DNA from: Ypsolopha sequella
Taxonomy: Eukaryota > Arthropoda > Insecta > Lepidoptera > Ypsolophidae
Length of the DNA stretch: 64,000 nt
Direction: 5' to 3'
NCBI GenBank assembly: GCA_934047225.1
Contig: OW204012.1
Coordinates: forward strand, 1,922,001 to 1,986,000
The position numbers were made by a program, and so were the translations under genes. This document shows positions 43,790 through 53,530 of this stretch, piece by piece; position 1 is the stretch's first letter; each line of letters begins with the position of its first letter. The notes under the pieces are model-generated. The model ran no database searches. It saw only the letters and a list, made by a program, of their open reading frames with translations, and had not been told where the DNA came from.

Positions 43790-43901
43790 ACGAGTAAAAA
43801 TGGGTTTTCTTACACTTGGAATGTAAGCTTTCGACGTTCGCAGGCAAACGTCGAAGCTAGCTTCATTCCTCGGGTAAGAAAATCCGCCATTTTATACTCG
43901 T
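43790..43901. mobile_element. Short foldback MITE
   Basis: ACGAGTAAAAATGGGTTTTC at 43790 pairs imperfectly with the sequence ending ATACTCGT at 43901. An inner hairpin around CGACGTTCGCAGGCAAACGTCG lies at its centre. Confidence 0.6.
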
Positions 43902-44184
43902 CACGAAATATACTATTACGCTTGGCATCTCTTATAGTACAGAGACGAAAATCACATTTATTTGCCAATTTTGCCAATTGTTACTTTCTCTCATAAGTTT
44001 GTCCTGTAGAATTTTATGAAACAAGAAAGGACGAAGAAATGGTCCGAACCGTTGGGCAAACGTTGTGTGCAACATTGGAACATGTATATTTGTTACTCTC
44101 TTTTTTAAAGAATCGAGAAATTCAGGTGTTTAAGCAAAGATTTCAAAATGAGCCCTGGCACCTAAAATCTATTCCATTGTTTTT

Positions 44185-44680
44185 GAATGCGTGCGTTAAC
44201 ATAATGGCGACGCGCGCACACTTATGAGTGCGCAATCTGTCTACCTACGGTCAGCAAACTGGTCCCCTAAAAAAGCAGCTTTAGATGAATCATATTATGA
44301 TTCCGTTCTAATGCCGTCTCTTTTGCACGCATAAAAAAGCTCTGACTCCATCCTACTTTCAAATAATTTTATGATTCACCCAAGTCAGCCTTTTTAGATG
44401 CCCTGATCAGACTACTAAAGTTGTTAAAATTTAACTATCACTGTGTTCAGATGAGCACTGGTCCTCTAAAAAGGCCGTTTTGCATGAATCATGTTATAAT
44501 TCTGTTCTAATTCCGTCTCTTTTGCACGCGTGAAAAAGCTCTGACTCTATCCTACTTTCAAATCATTTTATGATTCACCCAAGTCGGCCTTTTTAGATCC
44601 CCTGATTCCAAACGTGTGAGCGTCACCCATTTAAAGGTGGAAACATTTTGGTGCTGTCATAGTACGGTAAGGGCTTATCT
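44185..44680 (+). repeat. Dispersed repeat with internal 199-bp tandem duplication
   Basis: This is the second copy of the repeat split at 11960-12620. Inside it, about 44270-44430 and 44469-44625 are tandem copies with a 199-bp period. Markers are GAATCATATTATGATTCCGT vs GAATCATGTTATAATTCTGT, then TCTCTTTTGCACGC, AAAAAGCTCTGACTC and TTTATGATTCACCCAAGTC. Confidence 0.7.
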
Positions 44681-44924
44681 TTATTTTTGAAATCTTTGGT
44701 TTAAGTGCATTTCTGTAGGCAGAGCAGACTTCCTTAAAAATGAACAGTAATGTTGCCAATTTACTTAAGTCTGCCGAGGCCGGCGTCACAACCGGGACGG
44801 TAGCCAGGTGCTGGTCTGCAGACCAGCCTCCTCTTGCCGCACGCTGACACGGAGACCAGATAGCTGGTAGACAGCAACCAGACCGACGACCACAGCAGCT
44901 GGACTAGGTGATTCTGAAAGTCAA

Positions 44925-45000
44925 AGTAAAAAGCATTTATTTGCTACACAAATACTACAAGGGGCAAATAAACTCAGCAAATGCTTTTCAGTATGTACCA
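44925..45000 (-). mobile_element. LINE 3' end, AATAAA plus TTTGAC-type tail
   Basis: On the minus strand GCAAATAAATGCTTTTTACT is followed by TTGACTTTCAG. This is a usual lepidopteran LINE 3' end (AATAAATG plus T-rich tail). Only about 75 bp are recognisable. Confidence 0.45.
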
Positions 45001-45935
45001 TTTTTAGGGCTACGTACCCTATAAGAAAAAACAGCCAAGAGCGAGTCGGGCTCGCACAATTCGGGCTTCGTACCAGAAATATAAAGTAACCATTTTTAAT
45101 TTAAAATACAGATTTTTTTCAGCTATTATATTGCAGTGTCGAAAAAGCTGCTGTTGTAATTTATGACTCACTATTTTCTAACCCCAATAAATTCTTACTT
45201 ATAGGTCAGAGGGGGAGCACAGACCACTCCCACTAGACATCTTATCAACCACGGACAAGTTAAATTTTTTTCTGCCACTGCCGGAGTGTTGCGGGGTAGT
45301 ACGGGGAGGGTACTAAGCAAGGAAATATACATTTTTTAATTTTTATTTTACTTTATTCAGGAAAACAAAGTCACTTATTTAAAATAATTTTTAAAACTTT
45401 TTGACCTAGAGTTCCTTAATTAAATAGACATAAATAGGGATTACATAGAGATGAGATGCAAGGAATGATATTTTGTATATTAGTGAAATTGCACTGATGT
45501 GTTGGCGAAAAAGATTTGCCCTCCTTACGATGTCTAATGGTTTAGTGGTCTGTGGGGAGGAAGGTCGTTCATTTCTAGCTCTATTATTAAGATAAATGAA
45601 ACAAATATTATAATAAAATATTTCTGTCAATCCTTGGACGTAGCTCTTTCAAATGATACATCACATGACAACAAGCAAAAAAAAAAAATTTGACAATTTT
45701 TGACTGGCGCAAAACAACCTTCGTGAAAAAAAGTAGAGAAATCGTGAACAAAAAAAGAAACAGTTTTTTGTTTCATACATTTTGGTCGATTTTTCGTTTG
45801 AGGGTTAAGGGTTGGTTCCATAGTAAAACTTGTTCGTGTTAACGTGTTTACGCCTGCTTCCGGTTTCCGCAACTTCATCTATGTGCGCGTCATCAAGACT
45901 CTATGTTAAGAAGATGGCATACTCTAGCAACTTTT
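45000..45935. other. No confident gene; fragment of GGTACGGAACCCT family at 45017-45075
   Basis: AGAGCGAGTCGGGCTCGCAC and CGGGCTTCGTACC near 45035-45073 are the diverged 5' end of the family. The GC-richer block 45205-45335 is open for about 39 codons after a TTATAG, but I do not accept it as an exon. The remainder is AT-rich. Confidence 0.45.
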
Positions 45936-45937
45936 TT

Positions 45938-46052
45938 TATTACCCGTCCAGCACAAAAAGTCTAATGGCAAAGACTTTATTTGCTTTTTATAGAGGCGAT
46001 TATATGTTGGCTCTTTGGCCTCTTTTTCTTAGACGCGTAATACTAGTGATCA
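45938..46052 (+). mobile_element. Short element, inverse copy of 40426-40513
   Basis: TATTACCCGTCCAGC at the left edge and GACGCGTAATA at the right edge form a short imperfect inverted repeat around the block shared with 40.4 kb. Confidence 0.5.
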
Positions 46053-46379
46053 CGCAGCGAAACAACAAATTGGTGTGTTTTTAGCTAATACTGAAATATT
46101 TTATAGGGAAAAAAATATTGAATTTAGGTGATATACCTTCATATTTCTATTACCTATTTTATGAAAAAATAGTCAATTTAATCTCTTAACCGCGTTCTTC
46201 AAGCGAACGTTTGAAAACCAAAAAAAAAGAGGGTGCAAAACATTTTTTTTTGACAAAAGTATAAATCTTAGTACATTGTTTATACGTAAGATCCCTAGAG
46301 AAAAGATTAATAAACCAAATATATTTTTTTCAATACAAGGAGAGTCCGAATTTCTTCAAACGAATCCTAGATAGACTGG

Positions 46380-46575
46380 AGTTGGTCATGCTCTAGGCTC
46401 AGGTACAGTCTTAAGATCTAACATTATGCCAAATTTCAAATCCCTACGTTACGTACATAGTTTCTAAAAACCTCTTTTTCTCAGATGGACGGACGGAGGG
46501 ACAGACAGACGGACGGACGGACAGACGGACGGACAGACATGAAAGTGATTGTTTATGGTTTCCGAACACTAAAAA
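46380..46575 (+). repeat. Diverged GGTACGGAACCCT family copy
   Basis: AAATTTCAAATCCCTACG, then a long (GACGGACG)n-like tract at 46484-46540 and GGTTTCCGAACACTAAAAAT at the end. The purine tract is expanded relative to other copies. Confidence 0.5.
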
Positions 46576-46689
46576 TCTATACAATTAGTTTATTTTATGA
46601 ATGTACGGCGGGTATCACAACTGTTTTGTGTGTGTGTACGTTTTATAAGCATGTATTTATAACATATGTAACCTATTAGTATGTAGTAT

Positions 46690-46830
46690 ATAGGATGGGA
46701 TTTGGTCGGCCGCCTGGATTCGTGCTGGGGGCTCGGTTGGTGATCATTGAACCTTGTTCCTGGTACCTGGCCGGGTCTCCGGTATGGGTTCGGGCGGCTG
46801 ATTGGATTTTACCTTGTATAATATATATTT
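46690..46830. other. GC-rich patch, unassigned
   Basis: Contains repeated GGCTCGG/GGCGGCTG and GGGTCTCCGG text. There is no open frame with motif or splice sites. It could be part of a retroelement 3' region. Confidence 0.3.
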
Positions 46831-46972
46831 TACCTATCATTTTAATCGTAAATATATTGCTACATAAATTAAATAAACCTTTAATTTAGTTCATGTACAT
46901 TTATTATTTTATTACATATATTTTTATAAGATTAAAATTTTACCTGTGAAACGTGTATTATGATCATCTTTT

Positions 46973-47112
46973 GATCACTTTTTGATCATCGTCCAAATTC
47001 ATACAAGAGGCTCGGTAAGTGATCAGCATCATGAATCAATAACAATTTTTGTGAAATTTATATAATGAAATTTCGACAGTATGAATTTGTATGATGTTCA
47101 CAAATTCACCTT
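46973..47112. mobile_element. TATACAAGGTGAC foldback family, shortened
   Basis: TTTTTGATCATCGTCCAAAT, GGTAAGTGATCAGCATCATG and a right end ATTCACCTTG followed by TATATA. The left CAAGGTGAC terminus and part of the hairpin are missing. Confidence 0.65.
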
Positions 47113-47124
47113 GTATATACCTAC

Positions 47125-47158
47125 TTTGCAAAATAAACTTTTTGAATTTTGAATTTTG
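47125..47158 (+). repeat. LINE-type 3' tail
   Basis: TTTGCAAAATAAACTTTTTG then a GAATTTTGAATTTT tail. It has AATAAA followed by a short tandem tail, but almost no body remains. Confidence 0.45.
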
Positions 47159-47254
47159 CACACCAGAAAAAGTGCGTGTGTATGCACTACTACAACCATA
47201 GGTGAGTAGACTTCGTAGAATAAAACATGTGTATTGTTATGTCATTAAAAATAT

Positions 47255-47630
47255 TTTTTCAATGCAAGTGCTCGTAAAGGCCCACTTTTTATGCATCAAA
47301 ACCGAACAGAAAGCCCTAGGGCTTTATTTTTTTTTATTTACAATGGTTGGCTAACCTGCAGCCTTTCCTGTGTACCATAAATGTTATACTTTTTTTCCCA
47401 CTGTTTAACGGATCTGGATACAGTCTTATTGAGCCAATCATAAATTTAAAGTTCACAAGATTATATTTGTTTTATTTCCTCACACTATGCATTGAAAAAC
47501 GTAGTATGATACACGGGCGTAAGAGCAATAAATTACTCGGTTACGTTTAAAACACTCGCTACACTCGTGTTTTAAATCGTCCTCGTAATTTATTCCTTTT
47601 CGCCCTTGTAGCATAAACTACTATTATGCA
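47255..47630 (+). repeat. Dispersed repeat, uninterrupted copy of 9115-9840
   Basis: Matches both blocks of the 9-kb copy in order and lacks its 315-bp insertion. The right part has AAACACTCGCTACACTCGTG around a self-complementary core. Confidence 0.7.
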
Positions 47631-47639
47631 TAAAGCAAA

Positions 47640-48399
47640 CTTTTAACGATTAGTAATTTTAGCTAAAAGTTTATTTTGAGCGTTATAATTATTTCTTAAT
47701 ATTTTTGTTACAAACAGGGAGTCTAGAAGCCGAGTTATTAAATAAAAACTCAGTTTTTCGCAAGCGCGTGTTTCTTGGTGGTCGTAACAGTAACGGCTGA
47801 GAGCGAAAGGCGACGACGACGACGCGAAGAATTTTCACTTTTTTACTACGTTCAGTAATAAGCTACTAGATTGATAAATTAGTATAACATTTTCAGAACC
47901 TTTTTCTAGATTTCTGTAATACAGAAACGCTATTAAAAATCTTCTTTGGATAGCTAGAAAGACAAACAACTATAAAATATAACAAAAAATACTACAATAA
48001 TAAAATAAAAAATTGTAGGTTGTTGTTTTTGACCTAAATTTTACGCCCCTTTCATTTTTTTTTACTTATGGTCAAAGCTGAATTCTTTTAAATATTTTTC
48101 TATTTATTTTTATTTTTTTATAATATTATAATATTTGAATAAACATATTTATATTATTGTATAGAATTAAACTTTCTTTCTATATACTTTATCACGTACA
48201 TAAAAAAATACTTTCTTTTAAGCTTATAGAAAATTTTATCTGGTCTTAGAAAAAGAAAACCGCATTAGATTCTGACAACTACTCTAGGAGATAGAGCCAA
48301 AAAACAAAATTGGCGCGAAAAATTGACGGGAAAAAAAAATCGCCAATAAATCTACAGGTTAAATGTGAGAAACACTACCATAGACAACACCCACCATAA
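47640..48399. other. No gene seen
   Basis: AT-rich. A GC-richer patch at 47755-47835 (GGTCGTAACAGTAACGGC) weakly resembles the GTCGTAACAGCC block of TTAA subfamily 4. Nothing else. Confidence 0.4.
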
Positions 48400-48548
48400 G
48401 GTTCACTGTTGCCTGAACACCGAAGGATTGTTTTCCGAGGGGAGCTGGACGTGACGTCACGGGTTCACCAGTATTTGGGCTTGCAGCCACCAGGACAGCT
48501 CGGGGGGACACAGATCGTTATTGGCTCCTTCTTCTTCTTGCAAGCCGA
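48400..48548. other. Candidate exon, strand unresolved
   Basis: A GC-richer island in AT-rich DNA. On the plus strand it is open from 48400 (RRIVFRGELDVTSRVHQYLG, then GSFFFLQAE) and ends at GCCGAG|GTCAGT, a good donor. On the minus strand, after ATAATTACAG|G, it reads TSACKKKKEPITICVPPSC then PGGCKPKYW-stop. That is a small Cys-rich C-terminus with C-x8-C-x4-C-x3-C spacing. I cannot identify either product. The regular cysteine spacing slightly favours the minus strand, while the donor match favours plus. It could also be repeat-derived. Confidence 0.35.
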
Positions 48549-48732
48549 GGTCAGTACTACCTGTAATTATACAAGCCGAGGTCAGTACTACCTGTAATTA
48601 TACAAGCCGAGGTCAGTACTACCTGTAATTATTTATACAAGCCGAGGTCAGTACTACCTGTAATTATACAAGCCGAGGTCAGTACTACCTGTAATTATAC
48701 AAGCCGAGGTCAGTACTACCTGTAATTATACA
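48540..48732 (+). repeat. 31-bp minisatellite including splice-site-like sequence, about 6 copies
   Basis: The unit contains CAAGCCGAGGTCAGTACTAC then CTGTAATTATA. The first unit overlaps the end of the candidate exon at 48400-48548. The third unit has a 4-bp TTTA insertion. Each unit repeats GAG|GTCAGT on the plus strand and TTACAG|GTAG on the minus strand. Confidence 0.9.
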
Positions 48733-48733
48733 A

Positions 48734-49215
48734 CCCTTTTATCAAAGCGCAGGGCATGTTATGAGACTGAGAGATGACAGGTGGACAAAGAGGACAACCG
48801 AATGGTATCCCAGAGATGGAACAAGATCTGTAGGAAGGCAAAGAATGAGATGGAGAGATGATATTGTGGAAGAAGCCGGACCAACCTGGCATAGAAAAAC
48901 AAATAATAAAAGAGAATGGGAAGTTATGGGGGAGGCCTTTGTTCAGAAATGGGCAGGTGAGATTTAAATTGAAGTTTATAATGATTTTAATAATAGGTAT
49001 AGTTAAGTTAATAATAGTTAAGATGCATGAAATAATGAATAATAAGAAAATTATAACAATTAAAGGAATAAGATGCATGAAATTATTTAAAAAATATTAT
49101 CAATTTTAATACAAACATATACTTTAGAAATATGTGTATATAATATAATATATTAATGTTAAACAACCTAAGATGATGCTCAGAAATAAAGGCTATTTTT
49201 TTTTTTTTTTTTATT
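48734..49215 (+). pseudogene. LINE ORF2 C-terminal fragment with 3' end
   Basis: From about 48746 the plus strand reads AGHVMRLRDDRWTKRTTEWY, then PRDGTRSVGRQRMRWRDDIV, RKTNNKREWEVMGEAFVQKW and stops at 48965. GHV-R-DDRWT, a R..GR...RW.DD block and a W..-.EAF terminus are the typical C-terminal signature of RTE-like endonuclease-reverse transcriptases in insects. All catalytic domains are missing. The 3' untranslated region runs to GAAATAAAGGCTA followed by a T-run (49186-49215). It is a dead 5'-truncated copy inserted next to the minisatellite. Confidence 0.8.
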
Positions 49216-49402
49216 TATTTATCAAAGCTATAAGGTATGCCTGAGCTGATGCTTTAACCCAGGGGTTGGCAACCGGCAGCCCGCGGGCCGCATGCGGCCT
49301 GTGAACCACTTTGCTGTGGCCCGAAAAGTTCGCAACCACTGCTTGATAACTATATTTGTCTGTTTGACCTAGGTCGCCTCTTGGGATTCTGGCGAGAGCT
49401 GG

Positions 49403-49548
49403 GGCTCTACCGCGTAATTCTCTTTTGCATGCGAAATTCAACGCGTGCAAAAGAGATGGCATGTTAGGCGGGCGTCTTCGCACGCATGTCAAATTTCAAT
49501 CTCAAGTTGATGTTGATGAAAATGAGAATTACGCGGTAGACCCACCGT
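49403..49548. mobile_element. Inverted-repeat insertion nested in the hAT element
   Basis: GGGCTCTACCGCGTAATTCT pairs with AGAATTACGCGGTAGACCC. A second inner pair, CTCTTTTGCATGCGAAATT / GCGTGCAAAAGAGA, makes a smaller hairpin. No coding. Confidence 0.6.
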
Positions 49549-49646
49549 ACTGGGCTGGCTGGAATAGCCGGCTCCACACTTTCCACGCACAAAGGTCCAA
49601 GTAAGAGAGTAGGTGCGGAAACCGAGCCCACCAAGAAGACGAAGAA

Positions 49647-49746
49647 GAAGAACTATATTTGTGTGAGCAGACATTTTCCATTGTGAACTATCTAAAAAAC
49701 AAGCATTGTTCTCAGTTAAAAGATGCACATTGAGACGCAATACTGT
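49647..49746 (+). pseudogene. hAT transposase dimerisation-region remnant
   Basis: The plus strand reads EELYLCEQTFSIVNYLKNKH, then CSQLKDAH, and after a one-base shift LRRN. L(C)EQ-FS-MN--K---R--L-DEHL is the conserved C-terminal dimerisation block of hAT transposases of the GTF2IRD2/ZBED-like group. Only about 33 residues survive, with a stop from the frameshift, so it is inactive. It lies just inside the right terminus, as expected for a hAT gene's 3' end. Confidence 0.75.
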
Positions 49747-49831
49747 ACAAAATGCGGCCCCCGCTGATCCCCTGGTAGCATTTGTGGTTCTCCTATATCA
49801 TAAGGTTGCCGACCCCTGCTTTAATCCTTAA

Positions 49832-50357
49832 GGCGATACGTAAGTTTTAGCGTCCCTGTTACTCCATATGCGAAAAAACCCTCAGTCCGAGTGGGACGGA
49901 TTCGTGGAAAAGTAGCAAAAAGTCGGTTTTAATATAAAACATACTAAACTATTTTGTCAAAAAGACTTTCAAGGAGACTTTACAAATGCATTATATCCAC
50001 ATTTTGAATGCAATTAGCTAGGATAGATAGATAGATAGATAGATAGACTCAACTGATGCCGGGTCCAGGTCGGACCCGAAATATATCTTGAGATTTCCTT
50101 GTATTTGTTTATCTTATTTATCAGTATATTTATATTTAAAAAAAAAACTTTAAAAGAATTAAAGGAAAAAATAAAACAATTTAGAGGTCTTTTCGGAGTT
50201 AAATTCTATCGAGAAAATTTCATCCATTCACGTTTTCCTTCAGTGAGAATCTTAATCAAATAGTCAATAAACATTTACCTAAAAATGTAAAACGCAGATG
50301 ACGTTATAGTGGAGTAAATGGATTCGAAAAAACCCCATAAAATTTTTTGGTATCACC
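49832..50357 (+). mobile_element. TTAA-bounded element, subfamily 2, with internal insertion
   Basis: TTAA at 49828-49831 and 50358-50361. Ends GGCGATACGTAAG and GGTATCACC. It contains the head motif with GTCCGAGTGGGACGG. A (GATA)n-headed insertion (about 50020-50160), with GCCGGGTCCAGGTCGGACCC (an inverted repeat), interrupts the part that aligns with 2001-2358. Confidence 0.75.
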
Positions 50358-50714
50358 TTAAATTCAGGGTGTTGGGGCTGCAGTGGCGGTGTAACGCGTC
50401 AGAAATGTTTGTGGAGTTGCAGACCATGGAGAAAATTATGACACGAAGGCAAAAAATATATACAATACCTTTGTCTACCTGTCCCATATAGTCCATCTGC
50501 TTTTACAGTCATTTTATCTATTAACTCAGGGCTTCCCAAACTTATTTTTACTGTGACGCCCTTGGGAGTTTGCCATTTCTTTTACGACGCCCCACCTCCC
50601 TTTTGCCCCCCCCCCCCCTCTCTGACCAAAAAGTACCGAACCGTGTGTAGCCTAATAACAAGTTATCGGAAAAACTCAAAATAAAATTTATAATTGTTAT
50701 TTGAAACTAAGAGC

Positions 50715-51076
50715 AATAAAATGAACTTTTAACAAAAAAATAGCAACCGACTTCAATAGTAACAGCAGTCATTCACTAAAAAGTTAATAATAATTCTATA
50801 AAGACCGATAGTACCGAAGCAACACTTTTGCCGACTTCTTTCTTCCTGAAACGTTATGTTATCTAGAAGTCGGCGTTCTTATATTAGTTTTTATGTTGCT
50901 ATATCGTAGGAAATACGCCGACTTCTAGATAACATAATGTTTCAGGAAGAAAGAAGTCGGCAAAAGTGTTGCTTCGGTACTATCGGTCTTTATAGAATTA
51001 TTATTAACTTTTTAGTGAATGACTGCTGTTACTATTGAAGTCGGTTGCTATTTTTTTGTTAAAAGTTCATTTTATT
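50715..51076. repeat. 362-bp hairpin, 161-bp arms
   Basis: Arms 50715-50875 and 50916-51076 around a 40-bp loop, collinear with no indels and a mismatch only near 50851. The arms contain AACCGACTTCAATAGTAACA and CCGACTTCTAGATAACAT. The near-identity implies a very recent origin, gene conversion between arms, or an assembly artefact. Confidence 0.9.
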
Positions 51077-51119
51077 TCACATTTTTTAGTGTTGCTGGGT
51101 TAAATTGTGAGGTATAGGT

Positions 51120-51720
51120 AGTTCTTGCAAACGTGGTTTTAATATGAAACAACGTTCAAGTGAGTATAAGTAGCTATGTTTGAGTAGCTTTCTGCTATCA
51201 ATCTCGAGTTATGTGCTGTCATTCGTTAAAGAGTTCTACGGTGATGAAGCCAAGATCGAAGGTCAGGTGAGTACACTGGCAATTTTCAAGCAATGCCCTG
51301 CAATGAGCACCATAACACAAACTGATTGCCGCAATCCAAAGTTATGTGCTGTCATCCGTTGAGGAGTTCTATGGTGATGAAGCCAGGATCGAAGGTCAGG
51401 TGGAAGAATGATGATTTTTAAGTAATACCTTGTAATCAGCACCCAGGTACAAAGCGATTACCTCAATTTCGAGAGGTATGCTGTCGTTTTCTGAGGAGTT
51501 CCACTGCCTATCTCTGAAGACCTTCATCAGATCATGACCAAACCCAAAATTGGACCTACCTGGAAGTACACTCTTTCAAATAAAAAAAGAATTGTTCAAA
51601 TCGGTTCAGAAATGACGGAGTTATGGAGTAACAACGCCAAAAAAAAAAAATAAAAAAAAAAATAAAAAAAAAAAAACATACAGTCGAATTGAGAACCGCC
51701 TCCTTTTTGAAGTCGGTTAA
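51120..51720 (+). mobile_element. Dispersed GAAGTCGGTT-ended repeat with 133-bp tandem triplicate
   Basis: Three tandem units start at about 51208, 51341 and 51475, with GTTATGTGCTGTCAT, GAGTTCTACGGTGATGAAGC and GATCGAAGGTCAGGTG. Then come GAAATGACGGAGTTATGGAG, an A-rich run (51640-51676), and CCTCCTTTTTGAAGTCGGTT. I recognise the AGAACC-CCTCCTTTTT-GAAGTCGG end as a very common lepidopteran repeat. AACCGACTTC near 50746 may be its opposite end. Confidence 0.6.
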
Positions 51721-51784
51721 AAATAAAACATAAGACTAAAAATGAAAAGAGATATTTAATTTACTTTCTTGGCTGGCTACTAAT

Positions 51785-52104
51785 GAGAAGGATGTACTTG
51801 CTTTTCTGAGCATAGCATCTTAAAATGGGGCTGAAGTTTGGAAATTGCCACTCTCATATCTTTCTTTTATTTGCGACCTGTACTTGTTCTTTATTGCTGT
51901 AACTACAGAAAAGCTTGTATCGCAAAAGAACGATGTCGTAAATGGTAATAGAACCGTCAATACTCCAGTACTGATGGCATGATATTCATGAGAAACTGAG
52001 CATCAAAATTCAAGCAGTTGTCTTTGTCGTATTGAAGCTTAAGGATGGAGTCACAAGACAATTCCATTAATTGTTCTTCTTCTGTCAAAACGCCTGAAAC
52101 GTCG
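51785..52104 (-). pseudogene. hAT transposase C-terminal remnant
   Basis: Minus strand: TEEEQLMELSCDSILKLQYD, FDAQFLMNIMPSVLEY-stop, then in other frames LLPFTTSFFCDTSFSVVTAI, KNKYRS, RVAISKLQPHFKMLCSEKQ. This is the familiar order of the dimerisation region of SCAND3/ZBED5-like hAT transposases (L.FxTT-.C---FS-.T.IK.KYR, MR-A.S...P.-.-L...KQ). At least two frameshifts and one stop are present, and the RNase H-like catalytic core is absent. It sits inside the 50527-52128 element next to its right terminus. Confidence 0.8.
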
Positions 52105-52136
52105 CGACGCACACTTTGGGAAGCCCTGTATTAACT

Positions 52137-52579
52137 AATTATAGAGGCATTACTATTCTAGAGGAATCATAACATAAATTAGGAAATTATACGAACTATT
52201 ATTATGACAAAGATCACTATCATAACCCCATGCTTTAGTATCGTCTAAGTAATCATTTATTTTATAATATGCCTTCTTCAATAGGCCCTGCTTAACTTAT
52301 TCTCTGACAAAGTAAGGACCTCCTTTGGAAGTATGTTGTAAAATCTTCTACAATGCCCCATGGTGAGTACCTTGGTGAGTCTGATTTTTGGAAAAGCCAG
52401 GTTTAAAACACAAGTCACAACTGATGAACTTTTTTACCAGCAGTTTTCACGGACAAAAGGTTTGAAAACCATAGCAAGGCTATCGAATAGATCCCGGCAT
52501 TTTAAAAATAATGTAATCAATTTTGTGTTACGCTTGGGATCTAAAAGCTGAATATCAAGAGGTCTATCAGAAGTACCGT
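52137..52579. other. No gene seen
   Basis: AT-rich. CCTCCTTTGGAAGTATGTTG and nearby text give no supported element or exon. Confidence 0.4.
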
Positions 52580-52940
52580 TCCATCCATCAGCCTAGTTCG
52601 TCCACTGCTGGACATAAGCCTTTGCAGGACTTTGCAACTCCCAGCGGTCATCCTGGAAGAATTGCCCATACTCACACACGCTGGGCAGGCGGGTTGGTGA
52701 GCGCGGTGCTGAAACCCTCGCACCGTGACGCTGCTGCCCGTCACCAGTCTGTTCCATATAAGGCCAGGCTATTAGGGATGGATATACCGCCATCCATCGG
52801 TCCCAAGTTTGGTAGGCCTTCTGGTTTTCTGCCTGTGAGCTGTCCTCTTACTCTCCCCCGAATTACTTCGAGGGGGTCTCCAAGTAAGATGGTGGTACCT
52901 CCACAGTCGAGCCCGGCATCAGCTCTACCACCTGTCTCCA
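52580..52940 (-). mobile_element. LINE-like 3' end, GGATG-tailed, complete copy
   Basis: Minus-strand copy from the common edge GGTGGTAGAGCTGATGCCGG (at 52940) to GTCCAGCAGTGGACGAACTA and GGATGG at 52580-52590. It is collinear with 38727-39092. Overlapping open frames here are repeat-derived. Confidence 0.7.
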
Positions 52941-53530
52941 GAAGTGCCACTATTGTACACAAATTACTGCGTCAGTCTTATAAATACTTCAAGTCATTAA
53001 CCTCTAAAAATAGCAACAGGAGGCAGAGAAGCAATCCTCTGTACTGCATTATTATCACTTTACTGCATTGAATCCTTGTTGGGCTGTTTTCCAGTTCTGT
53101 TCTTTACATTTTGGTTGGGGTTCGGGATTGTTTCACAGGAAATTTTATGGCATGGCCGAATTTGAATGTTGAATTTTGTTCTGTTTCTGACTTTTGGATT
53201 TTTCTGCAGAAGAATTTGACGTCGGCCAGTCTGTCACTCTTTGGTTTGAAGTAAATAGGTAAAGGTCGTATAAGAATTACTTAAACTGAAATTAACAGCA
53301 AAGGAGATGCAAAATATAGACTCTACAAATGAACATATAAGAATATCATGCAACCTTCTTTCAAAAAAATTATAATAAATATTTTTACTTTATGAAAGCT
53401 TTTTCCCTGATTTAATAAAAATACATTTTGATATTATTATATAGGTACACACTTTTATGAATTATTATTGTTAAAATAAAAGACAAAAAAAAAACTATTA
53501 TAGAATTAAATGAGACTTGAGGATAATTCA

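Larger units (their letters stand above)
49260..49818 (+). mobile_element. hAT element with 8-bp target duplication and transposase relic
   Basis: Ends CAGGGGTTGGCAACC and GGTTGCCGACCCCTG. The target duplication CTTTAACC/CTTTAATC (7 of 8) is at 49252-49259 and 49819-49826. The left subterminal region has GGCCGCATGCGGCC. The 559-bp element retains only the C-terminal transposase tail (49647-49746) and a nested inverted repeat (49403-49548). Confidence 0.85.
50527..52128 (-). mobile_element. hAT element, 8-bp target duplication, with nested repeats
   Basis: The target duplication TATTAACT is at 50519-50526 and 52129-52136. Ends CAGGGCTTCCCAAA and TTTGGGAAGCCCTG. The right end holds minus-strand transposase remnants. 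The left two-thirds are occupied by later sequence: the 362-bp hairpin (50715-51076), a 133-bp tandem triplicate and a GAAGTCGGTT-ended repeat. 1602 bp. Confidence 0.88.

Noticed and set aside
44737..44925. GC-rich block open on the minus strand for about 43 codons (ending GYRPGCDAGLGRLK-stop) after a CTTTCAG
   Set aside because: The acceptor-like pyrimidine tract is the tail of a LINE 3' end, the plus strand is equally open in parts, and there is no recognisable product.
45222..45339. Possible exon after CTTACTTATAG reading VRGGAQTTPTRHLINHGQVK
   Set aside because: No convincing donor, runs into A/T-rich sequence, and no protein-like pattern.
48540..48732. CRISPR-like array
   Set aside because: The units are directly contiguous without unique spacers, and the genome is eukaryotic; it is a minisatellite. 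The same applies to 40998-41452.
48761..48967. Treating this as a host gene
   Set aside because: The sequence has the C-terminal signature of an insect RTE-like LINE and is followed by a LINE-type AATAAA and T-run.
52523..53071. 182-codon open frame
   Set aside because: Most of it is the antisense of a GGATG-tailed LINE-like 3' end (52580-52940) found at five other places in the window.
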